A stretch of DNA of 25,063 bases from Sphingomonadaceae bacterium (GCA_004282995.1 SHLU01000008.1:1-25063), one strand, 5' to 3'; positions 15,010 through 22,898 are shown, counted from the first letter of the stretch. The notes: generated by a model not told the origin, from the sequence alone. Translations and numbers: made by a program.

Positions 15010-15920
15010 GGCGCCCCCCTTTCCGGCTCCACAAGCGATCCGGGAGCAAAGGCTTCGTCGAGCAATCGGGCCATGCGCAGTCCAGCCTGCGTCACCCGTC
15101 GTTGGCTGACCGGAATGGCGGAAACAATATCCTCCTGCGTCAGCGCCGTCTCACCGGGCAGGTCAGTATCGCAGGGCGCATCGGTATCGAAAGCGTTGGG
15201 ATAGACGAATTCGCGGCTGATCTGCCAGCTTTCACGGCCCCAGTCGGCTGCAGTTCCACCCCCCAGTTCGACACGTTCAGAGGCGGTGTAGAGGCGGACC
15301 AAGGCAGGCTGCTGTGCAGAGGTGATGGCACGCTCGGCCAACGGTCCGTCCCAGATCCAGTGCAGGTTGAGACCCGGTGCGATGCCATAGGCTGCCTCAC
15401 GGTCATTGCCGCCGCGATCATCCTTGTCGCCCGAATGCAGCGGCATGTGCACGTCACCGACGAAGTGAACCATGAAGGCTAGCGCCTGCAAGCGCACTTG
15501 TGCGGGGAGGCTTTCGTCCGACAGGATGCGCTGATTGCGTTCGATCTGGGCGAGGATGCAATTGCCGCCTGGGCAATTCTTCCACGGATCATAGGCTTCG
15601 CAGATCGGGATCGTACGATAATGCCAGGCGGCGGTATGCCCCCAGCGATCGCGCTGCGGACGGATGCAGTCGGGCCAGACAGTCGCGTCTTCCAGGCTCG
15701 CCAGCGCGCAGTCGGGCGTGCCAAGCAATGCCTCGGCCCGAAACAGCCGCTGCATCGCAGCGCGGGTATCGGGGCGTATATTGGCGAGCGCGATTTGACC
15801 GGTAACCCGGTGCGCGAAAAAGCCCCACGCCTGCGCCGGCACTGGCGCCAGCAAAGCCAGACACGCGGCCATAGCGACGATCAGGCGCCCGGCACGCTTT
15901 CGTACTGTTCGATAACCCAT
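15006..15920 (-). CDS. Secreted S1/P1-type zinc nuclease
   Basis: S1/P1 nucleases are tri-zinc enzymes that cut single-stranded nucleic acids and act as 3'-nucleotidases outside the cytoplasm. The 304-residue protein has a signal peptide (basic start RTVRKRAGR, hydrophobic core, cleavage after AQA at 29-31). Cleavage would leave Trp32 as the first mature residue, which in this family is a zinc ligand. Other visible elements are WGFFAHRVTG (32-41), WHYRTIP (99-105), VHFVGDVHMPLHSG (151-164), GGNDRE (170-175) and NLHWIWDG (185-192). I kept the ATG at 15920, preceded by AGAGGA, although it overlaps the GST gene by 40 bases; an ATG at 15872 would avoid the overlap but shorten the signal's basic region. 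It is coupled to dapE downstream. Confidence 0.93.
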   Translation of the reverse strand: MGYRTVRKRAGRLIVAMAACLALLAPVPAQAWGFFAHRVTGQIALANIRPDTRAAMQRLFRAEALLGTPDCALASLEDATVWPDCIRPQRDRWGHTAAWHYRTIPICEAYDPWKNCPGGNCILAQIERNQRILSDESLPAQVRLQALAFMVHFVGDVHMPLHSGDKDDRGGNDREAAYGIAPGLNLHWIWDGPLAERAITSAQQPALVRLYTASERVELGGGTAADWGRESWQISREFVYPNAFDTDAPCDTDLPGETALTQEDIVSAIPVSQRRVTQAGLRMARLLDEAFAPGSLVEPERGAP

Positions 15921-16552
15921 TCTTCGTCCTCTGCGGCAGCAATCCAGGCTTGCAGCCAGTCATGTTCCCACATCGCTTGCATGTAGGCCTCGGCAAAGCC
16001 CGGCATCCCGAATCCATAGGTCAGGAAACGGCTCACCACCGGGGCATAAAAGATATCGGCCGCACCGAACGTGCCGAACAGAAACGGACCGCCATTTCCG
16101 AAACGCGCCCGTGCCTCTGCCCACAAGCCGATGATGCGCACCACATCCTGACGCGTGGCATCGCTGATCTTGGCGCCTTCAAAGCGTTGGCGCATGTTCA
16201 TCGGACACTCGCTGCGGAGCGAGGCGTAGGAGGAATGCATTTCCGCAACCATCGAGCGGGCCATGCCGCGCGCGGCATCGTCCTTGGGCCAGAACCGCTC
16301 GGATCCGACCTTGTCAGCAAGATACTCCATGATGGCGAGGCTGTCCCAAACCACGGTGTCGCCATCCCAGAGGATCGGCACCTTGCCAGAAGACGGCATC
16401 AGTCCGTCTTCCTCGACCAGCTTCTTCTGCTGCCATTCTTCGCCGAACAGCGGGACGATGATCTCTTCGAAATGGAGGCCTGACTGCTTGGCCGCGAGCC
16501 AGCCACGCAGCGACCAGCTTGAATAATTCTTGTTACCGATAACCAGTTTCAT
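15881..16552 (-). CDS. Glutathione S-transferase family protein
   Basis: The 223-residue protein has the two-domain GST layout. Residues 1-80 form a thioredoxin-like fold: KNYSSWSLRGWLA holds the likely glutathione-activating serines at 11-14, Pro59 in GKVPIL is the cis-proline, and Asp70-Ser71 in VVWDSLAIMEYLAD bind the gamma-glutamyl group. Residues 90-215 form the helical domain with the fold motif FGAADIFYAPVV. The exact substrate cannot be told; the NYSSWSLR start resembles the subgroup of cytosolic GSTs often linked to detoxification. It is separated from ysxC by 71 bases and overlaps the downstream nuclease gene by 40 bases, so it is likely the first or an inner gene of the GST / nuclease / dapE / symporter operon. 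Confidence 0.9.
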   Translation of the reverse strand: MKLVIGNKNYSSWSLRGWLAAKQSGLHFEEIIVPLFGEEWQQKKLVEEDGLMPSSGKVPILWDGDTVVWDSLAIMEYLADKVGSERFWPKDDAARGMARSMVAEMHSSYASLRSECPMNMRQRFEGAKISDATRQDVVRIIGLWAEARARFGNGGPFLFGTFGAADIFYAPVVSRFLTYGFGMPGFAEAYMQAMWEHDWLQAWIAAAEDEEWVIEQYESVPGA

Positions 16553-16592
16553 GCAAGGCCCACCAACCTATGACTACGCGGCGGAACTAGCC

Positions 16593-16620
16593 ATTCAGCA
16601 ATTCGCTGTCGAGGCTGAAT
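16593..16620 (-). repeat. Stem-loop right after ysxC
   Basis: A perfect 7-bp inverted repeat (ATTCAGC at 16593-16599 with GCTGAAT at 16614-16620) with a 14-base loop lies three bases beyond the ysxC stop, within the 71-base gap before the GST gene. No T run follows on the minus strand, so it is at best an attenuator or an RNA-processing and stability element. Confidence 0.4.
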
Positions 16621-16623
16621 GAG

Positions 16624-17271
16624 TTACTGTCCGCGGGCATCCGCCACCACCGCGGCGCGAAGGGCGGCGATGCCCAGCCCCTTCTCGGCGCTGGTAATGT
16701 GCATTTCGGGGAAGGCGGCGGGGTGTAAGCGCGCTTCCTCGGCTACCTTGGTGGCCGTCTTTTCCAATTCGCTGGCCTTGATCTTGTCAGCCTTGGTCAG
16801 GACCAGACGATAGCTTACCGCGGTCTCGTCGAGCATCTTCATCATTTCGCGGTCGACATCCTTGAGCCCGTGCCGCGCATCCACCAACACCAATGTGCGA
16901 GCGAGCACTTGCCGGCCCTTGAGATAGGTGCGCACCAGGTTCTTCCAGCGTTCGACCACTTTGACTGGCGCCTTGGCGAAGCCATAGCCCGGCATGTCGA
17001 CGAAGCGGATCTGTGTCGGCTCACCGATCTCGAAAAAATTGAGCTCCTGCGTACGGCCCGGCGTTACCGAGGCGCGAGCAATGGCCCGGCGTCCGGTCAA
17101 GGCGTTGAGCAACGAACTCTTGCCGACATTGGAGCGTCCACAGAAGGCGATTTCTGGCACCGTTGGATCTGGCAGGAATTTCAGTTGGGGAGCGGACAGC
17201 AGGAAGTCGACGCGGCCCGAGAACAGACGCGCCGCTTCCTTCTCTTCTTGTGTTTCCGGATTGCCGATCAT
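16624..17271 (-). CDS. ysxC: Ribosome-assembly GTPase YsxC/EngB (YihA)
   Basis: EngB-family GTPases are essential for maturation of the large ribosomal subunit in many bacteria. The 215-residue protein has the G1 loop GRSNVGKS (45-52), the switch-I threonine and PGRTQELNFF (71-80), G3 VDMPGYGFA (91-99), G4 TKAD (159-162), and G5 TSAEKGLG (193-200), all in family order. I chose the ATG at 17271, seven bases after the yidC stop, because the frame upstream (to 17322) overlaps yidC and is just basic low-complexity sequence. It is the last gene of the rpmH-rnpA-yidD-yidC cluster, an arrangement widespread in alphaproteobacteria. Confidence 0.96.
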   Translation of the reverse strand: MIGNPETQEEKEAARLFSGRVDFLLSAPQLKFLPDPTVPEIAFCGRSNVGKSSLLNALTGRRAIARASVTPGRTQELNFFEIGEPTQIRFVDMPGYGFAKAPVKVVERWKNLVRTYLKGRQVLARTLVLVDARHGLKDVDREMMKMLDETAVSYRLVLTKADKIKASELEKTATKVAEEARLHPAAFPEMHITSAEKGLGIAALRAAVVADARGQ

Positions 17272-17278
17272 GTCCCGG

Positions 17279-19030
17279 TCATCCTTTCGCATTCGCCTTG
17301 GCTTTTTCAGCCTTTTCCGCATCCGCTGCAGCCTTGAGCTGCGGGTGGCGCGAGTAGAGATATTTCTGCTGCGCCAGCGTCAGGACGTTGGAGGTGTTCC
17401 AGTACAGCAAAAGTCCGGCGGCAAACGGCGCCATCACGAACATCAGCACCCATGGCATGATGTTGAAGATCTGCTGCTGGACCGGGTCCATCGCGCTCGG
17501 GTTGAGCTTGAAGGTCAACCACATCGTGATACCAAGTAGTACGGCCAACGGACCGATGGCGATGAGGCCGGGCACTTCAAACGGCAGCAGGCCGAACAGA
17601 TTGAGGATATGGGCCGGGTCGGGCGCGGAAAGATCCTCGATCCACAAGGCAAAGGGCTGGTGACGCATCTCGATTGCCAGCACCAGTACCTTGTACAGAG
17701 CGAAGAAGATCGGGATCTGGATCAGGAGCGGCAGACAGCCGGCGAGCGGATTGACCTTCTCGTCCTTGTACAGCTGCATGATCTTCTGCTGCTGCGTCTG
17801 CTTGTCGTCCTTGTACTTTTCCTGGATCGCCTTCATTTTCGGCTGCACCGCTTTCATCGCGGCCATGCTGGCGAATTGCTTCTGGGCAATCGGAAACAGC
17901 AGTCCGCGAATGATGATGGTCAGGCAGATGATGGCGACGCCGAAATTGCCGACCAGTTCGAACAATTGGCGCAGCAGCCACAGCATCGGTTTCTCGAACC
18001 AGCGGAACCAGCCCCAGTCGATGGCAAGGGCAAACTTCTCGATCCCGGCTTCTTCATATGCGTCGAGGACAGTGCTTTCCTTCGCACCGGCAAACAATTG
18101 GGTCGTGCGCGAAACCTGCGTCCCAGGCGCGATGGTTGCCGGCTCGTAGATTACGTCGGCGCGGTAAAGATCGTTGCCGAGCGAACGGAAACCGGTCTGC
18201 GTATCGGCACCGCTTTCGGGCACGAGTGCGCCGAGCCAGTATGTATCGGTAAAGCCCAGCCACGCGGCGCGACCTGCAGGCTCTGCCGGGCCATCTTCCG
18301 CGAGCTCGGAATAGCGGTAGTCGTAATTGGCCGAATCGCCGCACACCCCGATCGGCCCCGAATGCGCGATCCAGAAATCGTCGGTCGCGTTGGCATCTGT
18401 CCGGGTGATCGTGGCATAGGGACGCGCCACGATCGGTCCACCGCCGGTATTGGCCACCGTCTGTTCGGCGGTGATCATGTAATTCTCATCGATGCTGAGA
18501 GCGATGCGGAACTGCTGTCCGGCGCCATTGTCCCAGCTGAGCGTAACCGGCGATGCCGGCGACAGCACATCGCCGCTTGCGGTCCACACGGTGGACTCGC
18601 CCGGGAGCGCCGCCCCTTCGCCGACCCAGCCGAAGCTGGCAAATTTCTGTCCCTCGGTCCCCTCGGGGGCGAACAGCTGTACCGGACCCGAATCATCCTT
18701 GATCGTGGCGCGGTGGTCTTTCAGTTCAATATCGTCGATGCGCGCGCCGATCAGGTTGATCGACCCCTCGACCCGCGGCGCGTCGATCCGCAGACGTTGC
18801 GGCGAACCCAGCGCTTTGGCCAGGTCGACCGGACCTGCCGGCTGCGCCGATCCCTCTATCGCCGCTCCGGGCGTTGCCGCAGTGGCGCCAACGCCGGGCT
18901 GGCCGACCGCTTCGACCGCCTCGATGGGCTCGGTCGGCTGCGGGTAAAAGCGGTTTATCGCCGCGTCCCAGCCGATAATCAGCAGGCCGCACAGCACTAC
19001 GGCGATAATGAGATTACGCTGGTTGTCCAA
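17279..19030 (-). CDS. yidC: Membrane protein insertase YidC
   Basis: YidC inserts and folds inner-membrane proteins alone or with SecYEG. The 583-residue protein has the Gram-negative layout. TM1 spans about 7-25, and a Pro/Ala-rich linker follows (31-67). The large periplasmic beta-domain covers about 78-335. The insertase core has five helices from about 360, with the conserved hydrophilic-groove Arg375 in IIIRGLLFP, the cytoplasmic coiled hairpin around 390-425 and GCLPLLIQIPIFFALY (431-446). The tail is lysine- and alanine-rich. Translation starts at a TTG at 19030; no ATG or GTG lies in frame just upstream, and GGGA precedes it. It follows yidD by 44 bases. Confidence 0.97.
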   Translation of the reverse strand: MDNQRNLIIAVVLCGLLIIGWDAAINRFYPQPTEPIEAVEAVGQPGVGATAATPGAAIEGSAQPAGPVDLAKALGSPQRLRIDAPRVEGSINLIGARIDDIELKDHRATIKDDSGPVQLFAPEGTEGQKFASFGWVGEGAALPGESTVWTASGDVLSPASPVTLSWDNGAGQQFRIALSIDENYMITAEQTVANTGGGPIVARPYATITRTDANATDDFWIAHSGPIGVCGDSANYDYRYSELAEDGPAEPAGRAAWLGFTDTYWLGALVPESGADTQTGFRSLGNDLYRADVIYEPATIAPGTQVSRTTQLFAGAKESTVLDAYEEAGIEKFALAIDWGWFRWFEKPMLWLLRQLFELVGNFGVAIICLTIIIRGLLFPIAQKQFASMAAMKAVQPKMKAIQEKYKDDKQTQQQKIMQLYKDEKVNPLAGCLPLLIQIPIFFALYKVLVLAIEMRHQPFALWIEDLSAPDPAHILNLFGLLPFEVPGLIAIGPLAVLLGITMWLTFKLNPSAMDPVQQQIFNIMPWVLMFVMAPFAAGLLLYWNTSNVLTLAQQKYLYSRHPQLKAAADAEKAEKAKANAKG

Positions 19031-19074
19031 GATGAAGATCCCGTGTGTCGTCTGTCAGGTGTGTTATATAGGTA

Positions 19075-19284
19075 CTACGGCACCGGATCAAAGCCGTGCC
19101 CGCCCCAAGGGTGGCAGCGCAGTATACGCTTCAAGGCCATCCATCCACCCCTGATTGCCCCATGTTTCTGCAATGCCTCGATGGCATATTGCGAACAGGT
19201 TGGCTGATAGCGGCAAGTTGGCGGCAGGATGCGCGATGGGCCAATCTGCCAGCCACGGGCAATCCATATCAGCAGTGTCTTCAT
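19075..19284 (-). CDS. yidD: Membrane protein insertion efficiency factor YidD
   Basis: YidD is a small amphipathic protein at the inner membrane that helps YidC-dependent insertion. The 69-residue product keeps the hallmark cysteines and motif CRYQPTCSQYAIEAL (24-38) and the end RILRCHPWGGHGFDPVP (53-69). The N-terminal helix IWIARGWQI is shorter than in many homologues but within family range. Its ATG overlaps the rnpA stop by four bases, as is typical of the rnpA-yidD-yidC order. Confidence 0.96.
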   Translation of the reverse strand: MKTLLIWIARGWQIGPSRILPPTCRYQPTCSQYAIEALQKHGAIRGGWMALKRILRCHPWGGHGFDPVP

Positions 19285-19688
19285 CGACCGCCCTTCCGCC
19301 TGCCCCGGCGCGGGTTGCGGCGTGGGTCGCCCTTTCCAGCGGCAGCACGTGCTAATGCGTCGGAAAGCTCGTCGCGCAACTTCGCAAAATCGCGTTCGAT
19401 CCCGCCGTCACGGCCGATCAGGACATGATCATGGTCAGGCAGGCCATGCTCGGGAAGTGCGGCGCGCAGCAACTCACGAAAGCGGCGCTTTATGCGGTTG
19501 CGCACCACGGCATTGCCGACCTTCTTGGTAACGGTAATGCCGTAGCGTTTGCCCTGGCCGCCATTGGGGTGCGCCAAAAGCACGAAACCGGGGCGCGCCA
19601 CGCGCAGACCCCGGTTCGCTGCAAGAAAATCCGCGCGGCGACGAATCACCGCGATTTTCTGTTCGTCAGTCGTTGTGCTCAGGCACAA
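19281..19688 (-). CDS. rnpA: Ribonuclease P protein component
   Basis: RnpA is the small basic protein subunit of RNase P, which trims the 5' leader of tRNA precursors. The 135-residue product shows the N-terminal RRRADFLAANRG, KRYGITVTKKVGNAVVRNRIKRRFRE (47-72) with the RNR signature, and the HDHVLIGRDG strand. The C-terminal 20 residues are a highly basic Arg/Gly tail. The start is uncertain: a TTG at 19688 overlaps the end of rpmH by ten bases, while a GTG at 19649 is right before the conserved part. The rpmH-rnpA overlap suggests coupled translation. Confidence 0.93.
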   Translation of the reverse strand: MCLSTTTDEQKIAVIRRRADFLAANRGLRVARPGFVLLAHPNGGQGKRYGITVTKKVGNAVVRNRIKRRFRELLRAALPEHGLPDHDHVLIGRDGGIERDFAKLRDELSDALARAAAGKGDPRRNPRRGRRKGGR

Positions 19689-19813
19689 AGCTTCTTGCGG
19701 CCGCGCTTCCGACGCGCGCGCAGAACCTTGCGGCCCCCGACGGTAGCCTTGCGGGCGAAGAACCCGTGGCGACGGTTGCGCACGAGATTGCTGGGCTGGA
19801 ATGTCCGTTTCAT
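19679..19813 (-). CDS. rpmH: 50S ribosomal protein L34
   Basis: L34 is a very small, highly basic protein of the large subunit. The 44-residue product MKRTFQPSNLVRNRRHGFF continues with ARKATVGGRKVLRARRKRGRKKL and is a clear match along its full length. GAGGA lies about eight bases before the ATG at 19813. An upstream open extension to 19903 is not part of the family. It is the first gene of the rpmH-rnpA-yidD-yidC-ysxC cluster, and its leader holds two small inverted repeats. Confidence 0.98.
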   Translation of the reverse strand: MKRTFQPSNLVRNRRHGFFARKATVGGRKVLRARRKRGRKKLCA

Positions 19814-19815
19814 CG

Positions 19816-19829
19816 GATCGTCCTCGATC
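19816..19829 (-). promoter_or_regulatory. Small hairpin enclosing the rpmH ribosome binding site
   Basis: On the minus strand GATCG and CGATC (5 bp) flank a 4-base loop AGGA that is the core of the rpmH ribosome binding site, ending three bases before the ATG. The stem is short, so it may have no role; if formed it would hide or present the ribosome binding site. Confidence 0.35.
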
Positions 19830-19844
19830 AAAAAGTGTCTGGGC

Positions 19845-19858
19845 GGTGCCGTGGCACC
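19845..19858. repeat. Inverted repeat in the rpmH leader
   Basis: GGTGCC-GT-GGCACC is a perfect 6-bp inverted repeat with a 2-base centre, 32 bases upstream of rpmH and next to a run of five A (T on the minus strand) at 19862-19866. It lies between the gene ending at 19919 and rpmH. The order on the minus strand (T run before the stem) does not make a standard terminator for the upstream gene. It could be a protein-binding site. Confidence 0.35.
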
Positions 19859-19918
19859 AATAAAAAGGGCCGCCTGCCTGTCAGTAACCTGGCTGGCGAC
19901 CACATCTGGTCCGCGCGG

Positions 19919-20695
19919 TTAGTCGCTCGGCAGGGTCAAGTCAAGATAGCTGATGCGCGGCAAAGCCTTGTCGGCGACCGATGATTTACTCGTCGAAACC
20001 GTGCCGCGCGGCGCTTCGCCAAGCCAATTACGCATGTCCTGCGCGGTAAGCCAGAGCGCGGCCTCGTGCGGCACCGAGTTGGTCATGTCGTAGAATGCCC
20101 GCGCGCTGTCTGCCGTCATGCCCATTTCGCGATAGTAGCGCAGGTAATAGGAGTGCTCGGGCGAATCGCGGCGGTAGTCATCCGCCTGCAAACCCGAATC
20201 GTCGAGCCAGCTGTGGACCGCGAACTCGGCCCCGTCGGCGATCGTGCGGCGCGCGCCAGCGAGGAAGAGTTCGACGGCACCCGAGCGGACCGAGCCATCG
20301 GCCGGCACATGCGTTTCGAGGCCAGCAGCGCGGATCAGCCGGCCCGTGGCAAGATTGGCTCGATCATCCTCGGTGCCAGGACATTCAAGCATCTCCAGTT
20401 GCTCGAGCGCGGGATAGTCGTGCAACATGGCTTTGAACTGTGCTGGGGTCGCCGGACCCGTCACGCCGACCAGTGCGGCACGTTTGGCGTCGATGACGCG
20501 AAACGGACCGTAGGCAGCAATGGCGGTGGGCGTGCGGGCCCGACGAAAGGCAATGGCGCGGTCGGCCGATTCGGCATTCGAGGGGACTTCGACCCATTCC
20601 TCGGTTACGGTGTAATGCACCACATACCCCTGCGCCGCGGCAGGGGCGCCGATGAACGCTGCAAGAGCGGATAAGAGGGCGAAGGGGCCGCGCAT
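19919..20695 (-). CDS. Secreted ClpP/crotonase-like protein, function unknown
   Basis: The 258-residue protein starts with a signal peptide (MRGPFALLSALAAF, cleavage near AAAQG at about 22). The middle resembles the ClpP/crotonase fold of the periplasmic COG3904-type proteins. It has ECPGTEDD where others have an SPGG loop, RLIRAAGLETHV (119-130), then a strand-helix turn with GSVRSGAVELFLAGARR (134-150) and FAVHSW (158-163). A C-terminal helical part includes the YYLRYYREMG and WLTAQDM stretches. Ser138 and His161 sit where the serine and histidine of related proteins lie, but the usual Cys-x-Ser-Ala-Cys is absent. Protease activity is thus unproven. I chose the ATG at 20695 because the signal starts there. 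It is divergent from comM and upstream of rpmH by 105 bases. Confidence 0.7.
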   Translation of the reverse strand: MRGPFALLSALAAFIGAPAAAQGYVVHYTVTEEWVEVPSNAESADRAIAFRRARTPTAIAAYGPFRVIDAKRAALVGVTGPATPAQFKAMLHDYPALEQLEMLECPGTEDDRANLATGRLIRAAGLETHVPADGSVRSGAVELFLAGARRTIADGAEFAVHSWLDDSGLQADDYRRDSPEHSYYLRYYREMGMTADSARAFYDMTNSVPHEAALWLTAQDMRNWLGEAPRGTVSTSKSSVADKALPRISYLDLTLPSD

Positions 20696-20821
20696 TGCGC
20701 CATTGTGACGACTGCGCCTTTCACAAAGTGCAAAGGGGAAGGTTTCCAAAAGGTTATCGACTTTGCGCAGCGTTGCCGCCAGAAACCCTTGTCAGAGGAC
20801 ATGGGTTGTGGAGGAACTGGC

Positions 20822-22330
20822 GTGGTCGCGCTTGTCCGGACAGTTGCGTATCTCGGGCTCGAAGCTCGGGCCGTCGAAGTGCAGTGCTCGCTCGCGCCCG
20901 GCCTGCCCAATTTCAACATCGTCGGGCTGGCCGACAAGGCCGTGGGCGAAAGCAAGGAACGCGTCCGCGCCGCGCTCTCTTCAATGGGCCTCGCCCTGCC
21001 GCCCAACCGGATCACCATCAACCTCTCGCCAGCCGACCTGCCCAAGGAAGGCAGCCATTACGACCTGCCGGTTGCGCTGGCGCTGCTGGCCGCGATGGGG
21101 GTGACCGATGCCGAGCAACTGGCCGATTTCATCGCCGTGGGCGAACTGGCGCTCGATGGGAGGGTGGTGGCCTCGCCCGGTGTCCTGTTGGCGGGGATCC
21201 ACGCCAGCGAACAGGAATGCGGCCTGATCTGCCCGGCCGCGCAAGGAAGCGAGGCGAAATGGGCGAGCGAGGTCCCGGTGGTGGCCGCGCCCGACCTGGT
21301 CAGCCTGCTTAATCATTTGAAAGGCACCAGCCAGCTTCCCGCCCCGCAACCGGGCGTGGTGGAAGAGCCCGACCACGGCCCCGACCTGAAACAGGTCAAG
21401 GGGCAGGAAACCGCCAAGCGGGCGCTGGAGATTGCTGCGGCAGGCGGGCACAATTTCCTGATGAACGGTCCGCCCGGTGCCGGCAAATCGCTCCTCGCAT
21501 CGTGCCTGCCAGGTATCCTGCCGCCCCTCTCTGCATCCGAGGCGCTTGAAGTGAGCATGGTCCAATCGGTCGCCGGGACACTGGAAGACGGGCGGATCAG
21601 CCGTCAGCGTCCTTTCCGCGCGCCGCACCATTCGGCCAGCATGGCGGCGCTGACCGGCGGCGGGCTGAAGGTCAAGCCGGGCGAAGTCTCCCTCGCGCAT
21701 CTGGGCGTACTATTCCTCGACGAAATGCCCGAGTTCCAACGTGCCGTGCTCGACAGCCTGCGCCAACCGATCGAGACGGGCCAGGTCGATGTCGCTCGTG
21801 CCAATGCGCATGTCACCTTCCCTGCACGGGTGCAACTGGTGGCAGCGATGAATCCTTGTCGTTGCGGCTATCTCGGCGATCCGGCGCTGGCCTGCAGCCG
21901 CGCGCCCAAATGCGCGATCGACTATCAGGCCAAGATCAGCGGACCGATGCTCGACCGGATTGACCTGCATGTCGATGTCGATCCGGTCAGCGCCGCGGAC
22001 CTGTCACTGCCTCCCCCTGCCGAAGGCAGTGCCGAGGTCGCCGCGAGAGTCGCCGCCGCGCGGGCGCGCCAGACTTCAAGGTTCGAACAGACCGGTGCGC
22101 GCACCAATGCCCAGCTCGATGGCGAGGGGCTGGAGACTTTTGGCACACCCGACGAGGCCGGTCGCAAACTGCTGATGCAAGCCGCCGAAGCCATGCGCCT
22201 CAGCGCTCGGTCCTATACGCGAATGCTGCGCGTCGCGCGGACCATCGCCGACCTGGCGGGGTCGGAGCAGGTCGGACGCATCCATGTCGCCGAAGCGCTA
22301 AGCTACCGCAGACAGCCGCCCAGGGCTTGA
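20822..22330 (+). CDS. comM: YifB/ComM-family Mg-chelatase-like AAA+ ATPase
   Basis: ComM is a hexameric AAA+ helicase that promotes branch migration during DNA recombination in natural transformation; many non-competent bacteria also carry it (YifB). The 502-residue protein has the N-terminal ChlI-like domain (LPNFNIVGLADKAVGESKERVR at 28-49, NRITINLSPADLPKEGSHYDL at 62-82), Walker A GPPGAGKS (216-223), FRAPHHSAS (265-273), Walker B FLDE (298-301), AAMNPCRCGY (341-350) and the C-terminal domain with SARSYTRMLRVARTIADL. The GTG at 20822 is preceded by GGAGGA at ideal distance; an ATG at 20705 lies in frame but has no such site. No other competence genes are present. Confidence 0.95.
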   Translation: MVALVRTVAYLGLEARAVEVQCSLAPGLPNFNIVGLADKAVGESKERVRAALSSMGLALPPNRITINLSPADLPKEGSHYDLPVALALLAAMGVTDAEQLADFIAVGELALDGRVVASPGVLLAGIHASEQECGLICPAAQGSEAKWASEVPVVAAPDLVSLLNHLKGTSQLPAPQPGVVEEPDHGPDLKQVKGQETAKRALEIAAAGGHNFLMNGPPGAGKSLLASCLPGILPPLSASEALEVSMVQSVAGTLEDGRISRQRPFRAPHHSASMAALTGGGLKVKPGEVSLAHLGVLFLDEMPEFQRAVLDSLRQPIETGQVDVARANAHVTFPARVQLVAAMNPCRCGYLGDPALACSRAPKCAIDYQAKISGPMLDRIDLHVDVDPVSAADLSLPPPAEGSAEVAARVAAARARQTSRFEQTGARTNAQLDGEGLETFGTPDEAGRKLLMQAAEAMRLSARSYTRMLRVARTIADLAGSEQVGRIHVAEALSYRRQPPRA

Positions 22331-22374
22331 GGGATCGGGTAGTCGGCTATTGGGGTGGGAAGCGGGCATCGCGT

Positions 22375-22743
22375 CTAGTCCAACGCGGGCGTGAAATTCT
22401 CTTCCAATTCGATCACTATTAGATCGCCTGACGGTTGCGGGGAAATACACAAACCGAAGCCGCTCCGTTCAACGCAAACTTCTTCTGCCTCTCCAGATGA
22501 TGCAATCACTCTCAGCCTCGAACATCCGCTAAGGGTTACGTCTATTGTTTTTGATAATCCAGTTGAGGCATCGTCGACGTCTAGTCGTTCGGAAAAGAGA
22601 AGCTCATTGTTTATATAAGCTTGAACAGGTTCGTCGTAAAAATTGAAGAACACTGCCGTGCCCTGATGCTCCGCTAGAGCATCTGGCTCGTCAGTGCATC
22701 CTGTGGCCAGAGCCAATGCAAAAAGAACGCCTATAGCTCGCAT
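22375..22743 (-). CDS. Small predicted lipoprotein, low GC, function unknown
   Basis: The 122-residue product has a lipoprotein signal: MRAIGVLFALALATGC with the lipid-modified Cys at 16, followed by TDEPD. The mature part is rich in acidic residues and beta-type sequence, with a FFNFYDEPVQAYINNELLFSE stretch near 32-52 and cysteines at about 74, 90 and 99. I do not recognise a family; the pattern suggests a small beta-sandwich domain on the cell surface. Base use differs from its neighbours, with many A/T third positions, which hints at horizontal gain. AAAGAAG precedes the ATG. The flanking gap 22744-22898 is also AT-richer and shows no other gene. Confidence 0.65.
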   Translation of the reverse strand: MRAIGVLFALALATGCTDEPDALAEHQGTAVFFNFYDEPVQAYINNELLFSERLDVDDASTGLSKTIDVTLSGCSRLRVIASSGEAEEVCVERSGFGLCISPQPSGDLIVIELEENFTPALD

Positions 22744-22898
22744 GGTAAACTTCTTTCAGGATAGCCTATGTCCGCAAGTGGGTCGTTAGCAGACATCTTG
22801 TTGTTGCAGTGTCAGTCTATTGGCAGCAGTCGATCGGTGAATGACCCGCCACGGGCATTTGTCCTGCCGTTGTGGCCAATTCCTCGCGGGGACTGTCC

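Noticed and set aside
17609..19207. A 532-residue plus-strand open frame opposite yidC
   Set aside because: yidC is unambiguous on the other strand; the frame's Asp/Arg/Gln-rich product is a mirror of it.
20705..20821. Earlier ATG start for comM
   Set aside because: The GTG at 20822 has a strong GGAGGA site and the family sequence begins there; the upstream part is not conserved in type.
22076..22100. AAGGTTCGAACAG as a tRNA T-loop
   Set aside because: It is inside comM coding sequence and no acceptor or anticodon stems surround it.
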